DNA of 64,000 nt from Coix lacryma-jobi var. lacryma-jobi (lineage: Eukaryota; Streptophyta; Magnoliopsida; Poales; Poaceae), in the NCBI GenBank assembly GCA_009763385.1, contig CM019830.1, positions 89,852,289 through 89,916,288 on the forward strand. The letters are read 5' to 3'. This document shows positions 1 to 10,689 of the stretch, in pieces. Both the position numbers and the translations under genes were made by a program. The notes below the pieces were generated by a model, which saw only the letters and a list, made by a program, of their open reading frames with translations, did not search any database and was not told where the DNA came from. The number at the start of each line of letters is the position of its first letter. The stretch's first letter is position 1.

Positions 1-411
1 TCTTACCACTCAGCTAGCTCACTTGACCGTTGAGAGAGACCAGGCTCGTCAGAGGGAGCAGGAGACGGCACAGCAGCTTAGTGACCAGCAGGGTATGATG
101 ACCTTCTTATCTTATCCACCATCATGGCCGAGACTGAGGAGTCGCTACGTAATGTTTGTCTCGAGGGTATGCGCGCGACTGAGCAGAACAGGCTTCTCAG
201 GCTACAGGTGGGAGATTTGGAGCTGCAACTTCATCATCTCCAGGACTACAATGATCGCCTACATGAGGAGATTCATCGCCGTGAGAATGAGAGGAACCCT
301 ATCTTTCCTCAAGAGGACCCGGATTCTCATGCTTCGTCCAGTGGTTCTTCGAACATCTCGAGTGATGATGATGACAACGACGATGATGACGATGGTGCCA
401 ATAGGGAGTAG
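1..411 (+). pseudogene. Leader ORF of the Tekay element: coiled-coil protein with an acidic tail
   Basis: The visible part is Gln/Glu/Arg-rich and reads as a coiled coil (for example LTVERDQARQREQ near the left edge). After a frame change near 110-125 it continues from the ATG at 124 through heptad-like sequence (LLRLQVGDLELQLHHLQ). It ends in a run of Ser and about fifteen Asp/Asn/Glu residues before the stop at 411. The protein begins left of the window. Its place between the 5' LTR and gag fits the extra small ORF found in some Tekay/Del elements. No enzyme motif is visible and its function is not known to me. The frame change may be a mutation or a sequencing error. Confidence 0.5.
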
Positions 412-752
412 ACTAGTTAGTGTTAGCGCGTAGTGGTCTTATCTCATATCGTAGCGCTTGATCTTTTGGGTAACATGTGGATGTAAGAATGTGTGTTGGA
501 CCTATGTGCGTATGGCGCAAAACCTTTAAAAGTCCCATATGTATGGGCACCTACGGATGTTATGTTGACTTTTGTATGTTATGTGATGAGCACTTTTTAT
601 CATGTGATGATGCGTTGTGGATCGAAATTTATTATGCCTCTGTAATTGTTTGTTTGGCGATTCGTTTTCCGAATAATTTCTGTTGGCATGGTTTATTGTT
701 CTCCGCAATTTTGGCAACGTCGTTTAATGATTATTGCTATCGCTACATGCAG
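412..752 (+). other. Non-coding spacer between leader ORF and gag
   Basis: AT-richer sequence with short open stretches but no protein family signal. The reading frame open through here, fused ahead of gag, is rich in Cys, Tyr and Phe and has no recognisable domain. The first good gag start is the ATG at 753, which opens a Thr/Arg/Gly-rich N terminus typical of plant gypsy Gag. Confidence 0.5.
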
Positions 753-1788
753 ATGACGACGACTCGCAGTGGAGCGGGTGGTAGTGGTGGTAATGATGGT
801 AGCAGGGAGAACCGCAATCCACCACCTCCTCCACCACCCACGGCCGAGCAACTCTTCGCTCAGTTCTTGGGAAGCCAACGCAACATCGAGGCGCTTCTGC
901 GAGAGAATTTAGCGCATAACAATCAACGCCCTGAGCCGAATCAGTACAGCTCGTTCAAGGATTTTCTGGACACAAGGCCGCCAATTTTCAAGGAAGCCAC
1001 AGAACCTCTAGAAGCAGAAGAATGGCTGCATACAATCGAGCAGAAGTTTCGACTGCTCAGGCTTACAGAAGAATTAAGGCAGAGTATGCTGCACATCAGC
1101 TACAGGGGCCAGCCGGAATTTGGTGGGGACATCACCGTACCACTTATCCAGCTCGTACACCTGTCACTTGGAGAATGTTCGCGGAAGCTGTTCGCGGGCA
1201 CTATATTCCGCCAGGCTTGACTCAGATGAAGATGGCTGAATTCATGAGCTTAACCCAAGGAACTCGATCAGTGACCGAGTATCATCACTTGTTCAACTCT
1301 TTATCTCGCTATGCACCAGACTTTGTTGATACCGATGCTAAGAAGATAGCTAGCTTTAAGAGAGGACTGAATACTAAGATGGGAAAATCAGTGGGTACTT
1401 CATCCCGCACAGTTTTCAATGACTTCATCAGTGACTGCCTGATCCAGGAGAATCACAACAATAAGCACTGCAAGCAAGGCTAGGAAGAGGACCCTGGAAT
1501 CTGGATCATCTCAGTTTAGAGGACCACCAGCCCAGCGTTCTCAATACCGACCACCAGCACCTGGGGCTCGTTTCAGGCCGCCTCAGAAGAAAGGACAGCA
1601 ACAAGCTCAGCGTGGTCAACGACCATACAAGGTGGCAGCAATCAGGCTCGAGCAGGACAAGGCAGCTCAACTGGGACCAAGCCAATAGTTCGGGGACCGT
1701 GCTTCAATTGTAACCAAGAGGGGCACTTTGCAAGGTATTGCCCACACCCCAAGAAGCAGCAGGCTAATTACCCCCGCGTCTGCATAAC
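753..1788 (+). pseudogene. Tekay gag (capsid and nucleocapsid), frame-broken
   Basis: Gag forms the cytoplasmic virus-like particle and packages element RNA. From the ATG at 753 the frame runs through a Gly/Asn/Pro-rich start into the retrotransposon gag core (PPIFKEATEPLEAEEWL). A frame change near 1,075 moves to the frame carrying GPAGIWWGHH and the capsid helices up to about 1,470, where a second change occurs. A CX2CX4HX4C zinc knuckle (CFNCNQEGHFARYC) lies at 1,700-1,741 in another frame, directly ahead of protease. At least two to three shifts therefore separate the start from the zinc knuckle. The domain order is complete, but this copy could not make full Gag as written. Confidence 0.85.
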
Positions 1789-4700
1789 ATGACTGCTGAA
1801 GAAGCTCGTGCAGGAGAACCCGTGACTGCCGGTATGTGTCTCGTGAACCATCATCCTGCAGTTGTTTTATTTGATACTGGATCATCGCATTCTTTCATGA
1901 GCAAGGCATTTGCACTAAAGCATAATCAAGAAATCTCTGAAATGGATTATGGGTTTCGCGTGAGCTCCGTAGGGAGTAGCGTGTTATCTAGACAGATGGT
2001 GTGTAATGTGACCATCGATATTGGAGGGCATAAATTTGGAGCCAACTTAGTAGTTTTGCCGGGACTAAGTATGGATGTAGTCTTAGGAATGAGTTGGATG
2101 ACCATGTGGAGTGCGGTGTTAGACACTGCAAACAGGACTCTTACCTTATCTGATAGTCGGACAGGTAACAAGCTTCGCGTATCTCTTCCTCGAGGTGCCG
2201 ATCTTGTTGACTTATCTTGTACTTTTGCTATAGAAGACCTCTCCAAAATTCCAGTTGTTAGGGATTTTCCGGACGTTTTTCCAGATGAGTTACCAGGGTT
2301 ACCACCGAAGAGAGCAGTGGAGTTTGTGATAGAGTTGTTACCAGGAACTGCACCAATCTCTAGGAGACCGTATCGAATGCCGCCCAATGAGCTGGCAGAA
2401 CTCAAGACCCAGATCAAGGAACTCTTGGACAAGGGATTCATTCAACCCAGTGTATCAGAATGGGGTTGCCCAGCTTTGTTTGTCAAAAAGAAGGATAAGT
2501 CCTTGCGCATGTGTGTGGATTATCGTCCACTCAATGCCGTGACTGTTAAGAATAAGTATCCGTTACCTAGGATAGACATCCTTTTTGATCAGTTATCAAG
2601 GGCCAAGGTGTTTTCTAAGATTGATCTAAGGTCAGGGTATCATCAGATTCGAATCAGACCACAGGATATTCCAAAGACCGCTTTCTCAACCAGATACGGG
2701 TTATACGAGTATCTTGTTATGTCCTTTGGATTAACCAATGCTCCAGCATATTTTATGAGTTTGATGAACTCCGTGTTCATGCCAGAATTAGACAAGTTTG
2801 TGGTAGTGTTCATTGACGATATTCTGGTTTACTCGGAAAATGCAGAAGATCATGCAGAACATTTGAGGGTTGTCTTATCTAGACTCAGGGAACACAAGCT
2901 CTATGCTAAATTCAGCAAGTGCGAGTTTTGGATGAAGAAAGTACAATTTCTTGGTCATATTCTGTCAGAAGAAGGAATCTCAGTAGACCCTAGTAAAGTA
3001 CAAGAAGTCATGGACTGGAAGCTCCTACTTCAGTTGGTGAAATCCGGAGTTTCTCGGTTTAGCGGGATATTATCGTCGATTTATTCCCGATTTCTCCAAA
3101 ATTGCAAAGCCAATGACAAGTTTGTTGCAAAAGAATCAGAAATTTGAATGGACGGAGAAGTGCGAAACTGCTTTCCGTACCTTGCGGAAGCTGTTGACCA
3201 CTGCTCCTGTTTTAGCTCAACCGGATGTTGAGAAACCCTTTGATGTCTTTTGTGATGCGTCAAAGGTAGGCCTAGGTTGTGTTCTCATGCAAGAAGGCAG
3301 AGTGATTGCTTATGCTTCGCGGCAATTGCGAAAGCATGAAGTGAATTACCCGACCCACGATCTGGAATTAGCTGCCGTGGTACATGCTTTGAAGATTTGG
3401 AGACACTATCTGCTTGGGAATGTCTGCAATATGTACACCGACCACAAGAGTCTTAAATATATTTTCACGCAAGCAGAATTGAATATGAGGCAAAGAAGAT
3501 GGCTGGAATTGATTAAGGATTATAATCTTCAAATTCACTATCATCCAGGCAAGGCGAATGTTGTGGCCGATGCTCTGAGCCGGAAATCACACTGTAATGC
3601 TATGAAGCTTCTACCAGAGGATGAGTTCAGCTTAACACATGCTGCAGTGCTACATGATTTAAAGGTTGCGCAATGTGTTAGTAGACCAAATTATAGAGGA
3701 CCAGAAACCGATAAGGGGATCTATCATATTAAGGAAAGGCTCAAGGATGAAAAAGAGGCCGATAAGCATTTTCGAGTTGACGAAAATGGAGTTCTATGGT
3801 TTAACCAGCGATTAGTGGTGCCTAAGGATAGAGAACTCAGGAATCGGATCATGGATGAAGCACATTTGTCCAAATTATCTATTCATCCTGGAAGTACAAA
3901 AATGTACCAAGATTTGCGTCCGAGATTTTGGTGGACCAAAATGAAGAAAGAAATTGCTGCTTATGTGGCCAGATGCGATACGTGTTGTCGAGTAAAAGCT
4001 ATTCATTTGAAACCAGCTGGAATGCTTCAGCCATTAGCTATACCTGAATGGAAGTGGGAAGAAGTGAGTATGGACTTTATCGTTGGTTTACCCACTACTC
4101 AGAAGGGTAATGATTCAATTTGGGTAATTGTGGATCGTCTCACAAAGACCGCACATTTCATTCCAGTCAAGACCAACTATAAGGCCCCAGATTATGCAGA
4201 GATCTACATAAGTCAGATTGTGCGACTGCACGGTGTACCAAAGGTTATAGTCTCTGATCGCGGACCACAGTTTACTGCACCATTTTGGGAAAAGTTGCAG
4301 AAGGAGTTAGGCACGGATTTAGTCCGAAGCTCAGCCTATCATCCGCAAACATCAGGGCAGACAGAGAGAGTGAATCAAGTTTTAGAGGATATGTTAAGAG
4401 CCTGTGTTTTATCAGCAAAAGGTTCTTGGGAAAAATGGTTACCATTAGCAGAGTTTGCTTACAACAACAGTTATCAAGAAAGTATACAGATGGCTCCTTT
4501 TGAAGCTCTGTATGGTAGAAGATGCAGGACACCGATAAACTGGGTAGAACCAGGGGAACGTCGGTACTATGGTATTGACTTTGTGAAAGAAGCAGAAGAA
4601 CAAGTTAGAACGATTCAGCAACATATCGCGTCTGCACAATCTCGCCAGAAAAGCTATGCTGATAAACGAAGGAAACCGCTTGAGTTCAATGTTGGTGACT

Positions 4701-5149
4701 ATGTCTATTTGAAGGTTTCACCAATGAAGGGTGTAAAACGTTTTGGAGTCAAAAGGAAGTTAGCACCAAGGTTCGTGGGACCTTATAGAATTGTGCAAAA
4801 GAAGGGAGAAGTGGCTTATCAACTGCAATTACCAGAGCATTTGAAGGCTATTTTTCCAGTGTTCCATGTCTCTCAACTGAAGAAATGTCTTCGAGTACCA
4901 GAAGAAGAGGTACAACCCGCTCGTATCAAATTGCAATCTGATCTCACTTACTCAATTGCACCATGCCGAGTGCTCGATGAAAAGGAAAGATCAACCCGCG
5001 GAAGAATCATGAAGCAATATAAGGTATCTTGGAGTGAGCAAGATGACCGGGATGCTACCTGGGAGACGGATGACTATCTAAAGGAAGTATACCCACACTT
5101 TTATAAGAAATGGTTCGTAACCCAAATCTCGGGACGAGATTTCTTTTAA
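1789..5149 (+). pseudogene. Tekay pol: protease, reverse transcriptase, RNase H, integrase, chromodomain
   Basis: Retropepsin has DTGSSHSF with the catalytic Asp codon at 1,873. Reverse transcriptase follows, with FIDDILVYS and its paired Asp codons at about 2,815-2,820. A frame change near 3,020 separates RT from the rest, which reads without stops from about 3,023 to 5,149. RNase H shows FDVFCDASKVGLG and TDHKSL. Integrase has the HHCC zinc motif (IHPG through CDTCC), then MDFIVGLP, VSDRGPQF and GQTERVN carrying D, D and E. A GPY/F module (FVGPYRIV) and a C-terminal chromodomain (about 4,964-5,110) with tryptophans in NTW-like contexts complete it. The chromodomain is thought to guide integration to heterochromatin. 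Every catalytic residue I checked is present; only the frame change near 3,020 breaks pol. Confidence 0.92.
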
Positions 5150-5161
5150 GGAGGGGAGGGC
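5150..5161 (+). promoter_or_regulatory. Polypurine tract of the Tekay element
   Basis: A purine run (AAGGAGGGGAGGG, starting in the pol stop region) directly precedes the LTR start TGTAACACC. A purine tract in this position primes plus-strand DNA synthesis in LTR retrotransposons. It also fixes the LTR boundary at 5,162. Confidence 0.85.
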
Positions 5162-7492
5162 TGTAACACCCCGGTGTTAAGCAATCCCTAAATGCATAAT
5201 TGGCATGGCATGAGCATAGCATCTCATCATTTCATGTGCATAGGTTTGTTGAAGTGCTTAAGTCCTTGTTTGGTCTCTAGTGTAACCTTGTTTGCTTTCT
5301 GTTTCTGACCAAGTGCCTTATAACAAAGTTGTAGATCTTGATGAAGCAAACAACTTTGCTTTACAGCACTTTATCAGAAAAAGCTGTTAAATTATGATTT
5401 CTTGCATTAGAAAAATGGTTTAGCACTAAATTTCTTTTAAACAACAGAATTTGGACTTGAGCCTTAAAGATGATTTGTTCCTTACAAAATTCTAAGCAAC
5501 TTTGCTTTTAGGACCTTTTCCTAATTCGTCTTAGTTTAGGAGTTATAGAGCATCAAAGTTTTTAACCAAACTTCATTAGTTTAACCCCAGTGGACCCCGC
5601 CTGTCAGTCTCTCCTTCTTCTCCTTCGCGGACGCCGCTCCCTCCGCACCGGCAGAATCCGCCCGCAGCCGCGAGACCGCTTCGCCGGCCGGCCAAACCAC
5701 CGACTTCGCCGCCCGTGGTTTGCGCCCGAACTCGCCACGTCGCTCCATGCACCGCGTCCTCGCCCGCCGCGTGTCGCGCGACGCCTGACGCCGCCGCGTC
5801 CGGTCGGGAGTTCCCCCGACGGGAACCGGCCAGGTGCAATGCACCTAGCACACTTCGTTCCTTTTGCCTTCGCTCCGCCCCATGCTTGCAACCAGAGGAG
5901 CATTCCATTGCTCACTCTCTTCCTCGCTCCACTCCACTCCATCTTCACCAGAGCTCCGCGCCGCCGCCGCCCGCCGAACCTCGGCGAGCGATTACTCGCT
6001 CCACCGCTCACCGCCGTTCGATTCCTCCCGCCAGTTCCTCCGCCCTCCTCCTCTCCTTCTCCCTTGTCCGGTAAGGGTTGGTTTCCCCTCTCTCCCTCTC
6101 TAGCCGCCGGAACAGCGGATGCCATCCGCAAGCTCCCGCCATGGCCGCCACCGTGACCTTCATGTGGACCGGTCATCTCCGGCCAAGCTATCCCAAGCCG
6201 AGCCATGTTCTAGTCTGCTCTACCTCCGTAGTAGCTTAGAGTTAGTTGGAGCCCTCTCTTTCGCCGTGTGCTAGTTGGTTCTTCTGTGCTAGTAGGCTCC
6301 CGTCTGTGTCGCATAGGACCTGTTCGGGAATGTCCCTTCAGTCAAATTGAACGCGTCGATCACTTAACGGAGTTGGTCTGAGTACCTCCCGTGAAGCCGA
6401 CTAAGGTTATTCGAGCCGGAGATGGAGATGTTTGACGCCTAACACCCAGGGCCTCAGCTGTACCGTGGGCAACTATTCTGATCGACCTGGCATGGTCCGA
6501 GGGCAGGCAGGGCCTGATCGCCTGGCATGACCGTGGGCAGTTATAGATTGAGCGACCTGGCACTGAGATACCCCCGTGTAGAAGGACCCATGGCCGTCCC
6601 GTGCTTTGGTGTTCTCGAATCTCCTGACTGGCAGCTTACGACTGCCGTAGCCGGAATGTGTCGGGCGAGTGTGAGACATTTTATCCCCAGCTGGGTAGGA
6701 ATCGATTATAATCGCCATCACTCCTGGACAGTGAGCAGTTGACTTTAGCATCTCCGTAGAACTTATGGAACTAAAATGTTATGGAATCTGAAAGGCTATT
6801 GATGAAATAGTCACTCTTGATTGATTAATTAGCAAGTGCTTGTTTAGTACAGGTGCAAATCTAGTAGGTAGAGTTAATGACTAAAAGCAATTGCCCAACA
6901 TTTGAAACTGAGTTTTATTACTAAAGCTTTCATACAAAAGAGTATGTACAGCCAACCCCACCCATATAGCCTACATAATCCTTGGAGTCTCATTATTTTT
7001 GGTTTATGACGGGTAAGTCTAGCTGAGTACCTTCTCGTACTCAGGGTTTTATTCCCTTGTTGTTGCAGATGGCCAGTGCTTTTATGGTTACTGCGAGAAC
7101 TGCTTGTACCCGGTAACGGTGATGACTAGACCAAGGGCATGGTCAACACTTATCTCTCTGTTGCTTTTGTGGACCCAGTCAACTGATGGCACCGTATTTA
7201 TGAACAATCCAAACTTATGTTTTAAAGACTATGTTGCTTCCGCTACTACTATCAAACTATGTTTGTAATATTATTTCGTACTCCGATGTAATTTGAACTG
7301 TGTGCAACTGTGTTGTAACCCGTGAGCATGTTCGTGGAACAAGTACGATCTTGGCTGGATGTCGTTGAATGATTTGAAATCCTTCGAGATTTCCGGACTA
7401 CCGAGTTTGTACGAGCTTAAGTACTCGGTGATTTCTGCGAGAGCGGAGGTTTTCAGTGCTTAATCTGGTGCAAATTGGTCGGTTCTGTTACA
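5162..7492 (+). repeat. 3' LTR of the Tekay element (about 2.3 kb)
   Basis: The repeat starts TGTAACA and ends TGTTACA, a perfect 7-bp inverted pair. A GC-rich block (about 5,590-6,200) resembles a plant 5' untranslated region and contains long open frames on both strands with Arg/Pro/Ala-rich translations that I consider non-coding. The segment 6,330-6,640 reappears inverted at about 14,270-14,600, and the first 400 bp reappear inverted at 17,210-17,638, showing that the second LTR of this family at 13,557-17,638 is related. Confidence 0.9.
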
Positions 7493-9980
7493 ACCTCGAT
7501 GATTGCACGTCATTAGAACTCTCTTTCTTCTTCCACACTTGCTTGACTGGTGGACTTGTCTCCTTTACTTCATCATCCTTTATTTCCTTTAATGGGATGT
7601 CTTCACTCCTGGTGACTTCTCCTTCATAGTCAGCCCATCCATCCTTGATTGGTCGATTTTTGTTGCATTGGGATGTGCGACGCCTCCTCCTTGAGTGGTT
7701 CTTTTTTTCGTGTACATTAGTGGCATAGCTATTAAAGTAACAGCGTACCTTTTCTCTTGGGAACTGGAAGTGGATCTCTCCAGATCTCATGTAGATGATG
7801 GCGCCAGTGGTGTTGAGGAAGGGTCTTCCTAGGATGATGTGAACATCATCTTCTCTTTCCATGTCTAGTACTATGAAGTCGGTGGGAACATAGTGGTCTT
7901 CAATTTGGATCATCACGTCCTTTACTATTCCCTCTGGAAATCGATAAGTTTGGTCCGCCAGCTGCAGCCGCACATATGTCTGATACATAGGTCTATTTTT
8001 ATATAAGTGTTCATATGTTACCTTAGATATTATGTTAACACTTGAACCGATGTCGCAGAACGTCTTGTGGAATGTACATCCCTCGATCTTGCAATCGATG
8101 GTGGGTACGCCTGGGTCGTCTCTCTTGGCGAGGTATGGCGATGGAAGAAGGTGGTCGTATTCTGTTTGGACAGAGTTGACCATCCACACTGTGTCTTGAT
8201 GCGGTTGTGTAGCCTTGTTCTTCCTCCTTCTATTCCTATTCTTCTTCTTTGATGATATAGCGTTTGCGTCTTCGTAGGGCATCTGAGGGTGGACTCGGGT
8301 CGTGAGTGTATGACTCTTGAAGTTGAATCTTTCTTTATTACCTGTGATTGTGAAACAGATCTTGGCGCTGTCTGCGTAGATGATGGCTTTAGTTGAGCTT
8401 AAGAACGGGCGTCCAAGAATGATGGGTGCTCTATTGTCTCCACCTATTTCGACGATCATAAAGTCTACACACACATACGAGTGTCCCACTCGAATACAGA
8501 CATCTTCTAGAATTCCCAATGGGTAGCACAGTGTCTGATCTGCAAGCTACGAACACATACTTGTATATAACAGAGGTGCACCATGAATTTGTTCGTATAT
8601 TAACTTTGGCATAATGTTGACGCTTGCTCCAAGGTCACAGACTGCTTCTTCAAAACTATGAGGTCCAATATGGATTGGAATGACAGGTCTTCCTAGATCT
8701 CCTTTCTTCGTGGCAATGGAGTCATCCATCCATTCCCTCGATGGTCTAGGTATGAGATGTCCTGCATCAAAAATATCTACAAGATTTGCAGTCTCTAGCG
8801 CTTTCGGACTTTCGGGAATCTTACCTTTTTCAGTCATAGGGACTGAAGCTGCTAACTGAGATAACTGAGATTCTATCATTTTATTAAAGCTATGTTGATT
8901 CTTTATGGCAGAAGTAAAGCTATCCATTCTGGTATTAATGTTTTCAAGCAGTTTATCGTTGAAAGCTATCTTCTTAGACATATTATCAATAATCTTATTT
9001 TGATTAGATATCATCTCTCTCAAAGGTGGTTGGTTAAATGTATTACCTTGGTAGTTACCTGAGTAATTGGGCCTTGATTGTTGGTTCCATCCTTGAGATT
9101 GTTGAGGATGATAGTTGGTGTTGTTGTTGATGTACCTTGCATCCTCTTGAATCTCAGGGCAGTTGCTCCCTGAATGACTAGTGCCTCCACACTCTTCACA
9201 TGTCATGCGAGATTCGTAGATTTGCTTGACGTCTTCTTTCTTGGGAGTGTGTTCATCGAACTTCTTCATGAGTAGGTCACGTTTGGCAGATAGCATGTCT
9301 ACTTCCTTTAGTTGATGTATTCCTCCCCTCTTGCGTGGTGGAGAGCGTTCCTCATTCCATCCTTGGTTAGAGGCCATCTTCTCAATGAGTGTAGTAGCAT
9401 TGTTGATAGTGAGTGACAAGAATGATCCTCCAGCAGCGGCATCCACATTCTCACTAGTACTTGAAGTGAGCCCGTGGTAGAAGGTTTGCATGAGTAGCCA
9501 ATTCTCCATCCCATGGTGAGGGCATTCTGATATGTAGTCTTGAAAGCGTTCCCAAGCCTCTGGGATTGATTCGTCGTATTGTTTCTGGACAGTTGAAATC
9601 TTGGCACGGAGGGCATTCGTCTTGCCCACTGGAAAGAACTTTGCTAGGAAGGCAGTTGAACAGATCGCTCATGAGGTGTTTTTGTCTTTGTTTGAGTAGA
9701 ACCATTGTTTTGCTTTTCCCAAGAGTGAGAATGGGAACAAGCGAAGTAGAATGGCGTCCCTTTCGACTCCCTTGATGGTGAAAGTGCTACAAATCTCCAG
9801 AAAGTGTTGGAGATGAGCGCTAGCGTCTTCATGTGCCTTTCCGCAAAATTGATTAGCTTGCACCATGTTGATCAAAGCTGGCTTGAGCTCAAATCCATTG
9901 TCTCCCACATTGACTGTTGGTCCAGTCCTGATTTTGGCAGTGGTTGGTGCAGAGAACTCGCGGAGTGTCTAGTCGGCCAT
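7493..9980 (-). pseudogene. Athila-like gag-protease with two tandem retropepsin domains
   Basis: One reading frame of about 829 codons runs from the ATG at 9,980 to the Tekay insertion at 7,493 with no frameshift, broken only by stops near 9,970, 9,670 and 8,547. It encodes a capsid region (ELKPALINMVQANQFCGK and KQWFYS), a CX2CX4HX4C zinc knuckle at about 9,160-9,200 (CEECGGTSHSGSNC), an Asn/Gln-rich linker and a protease (CDLGASVNIMP, Asp codon at 8,635-8,637; flap-side ILGRPFL near 8,410). A basic linker then leads to a second protease-like domain (CDIGSSVNIIS, Asp codon at 8,052-8,054; ILGRPFL near 7,825). Retropepsins normally act as homodimers of one domain per chain. The tail after the second domain is Lys/Glu-rich and is cut by the insertion. 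Confidence 0.85.
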
Positions 9981-10334
9981 GGTGTCCAACACTGGTGTTA
10001 AGCTTCTTCTTATCTGGCTAACTTCTGGAATTGGTAGTGAGGGTCTCTTAAGTTTGCGTCTTGTTTTCTTTAGTAAAGCTTTCGGGATCCTCAACGTAGT
10101 TTCTCGGAAGTTGGAAACCAGCCATACATCACACCCTGCATAAGATAAAAAGATAAACAAAGCCAGGGTAAGCCTGTTTGAGTAGAGATAAATAATCAGT
10201 GCATTATCACATGTGTGTAAGTAAAATGATATGTTCTAGCTACCATTTTAAATTGCTGCTAATGCAATGTCCAATCAGTGTTCATAAAGATTTTAATGAA
10301 TAACCCAAGGTACCATCCCTAATTGAATTGATGT
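9981..10334 (-). other. Leader between primer binding site and gag of the Athila-like element
   Basis: AT-rich untranslated leader in the element's orientation. The frame upstream of the gag ATG stays open to about 10,160 but has no recognisable motif, so I start gag at 9,980 where family-like sequence begins. Confidence 0.55.
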
Positions 10335-10354
10335 GTTCCCCGGCAATGGCGCCA
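10335..10354 (-). promoter_or_regulatory. Primer binding site of the Athila-like element
   Basis: On the minus strand the sequence reads TGGCGCCATTGCCGGGGA, which matches the usual gypsy primer site complementary to a tRNA 3' end (close to the tRNA-Asp type TGGCGCCGTTGCCGGGGA, with one difference). It lies eight bases from the LTR end at 10,363, which is normal spacing and fixes the orientation. Confidence 0.85.
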
Positions 10355-10689
10355 TAAATGCTTGTTGACACTCCTTAATGGAATCACCCTAAGAATGAAC
10401 CACATAAAATAATAATATAGTGAAGGCACTAAAGAGTGTACGGGACACTACAAACTTCACTTAACGTCAAGTTGGCATCCCCAACATGAAGCTAGCAATG
10501 TAATTATATCAGGGCACTGGATTGAAAGATAAATATTTACCCGCAAGCGCACAGATAAATACACCCGTTGTAGAAGCATTTCACCCAAGCTAGTCTTAGG
10601 TATCGTTATTCCTATCTAGAGCATAAAGATGAACAATAAGGTGAATTAGATCATCGAGAAGAACTAAAGTACGAACTAGAACATGAACT

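Larger units (their letters stand above)
1..7492 (+). mobile_element. Ty3/gypsy chromovirus (Tekay/Del type), 5' end outside the window
   Basis: The order is leader ORF, gag, protease, reverse transcriptase, RNase H, integrase, chromodomain, polypurine tract and 3' LTR, which is the layout of Ty3/gypsy chromoviruses. The C-terminal chromodomain and the long LTR beginning TGTAACACC point to the Tekay/Del lineage. The 5' LTR lies left of the window, so LTR divergence cannot be used for dating. The element ends at the TGTTACA at 7,486-7,492. The next five bases, ACCTC, are the candidate TSD, with the partner outside the window. Immediately beyond lies the gag-protease frame of a minus-strand Athila-like element, so this insertion split that element. 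Several frame changes break the coding region, so this copy looks non-autonomous unless the breaks are assembly errors. Confidence 0.9.

Noticed and set aside
5581..6206. Overlapping Arg/Pro-rich open frames of up to 200 codons on both strands
   Set aside because: They lie in the GC-rich part of the Tekay LTR; translations are low-complexity with no family signal. The equivalent block at 16,559-17,264 behaves the same.
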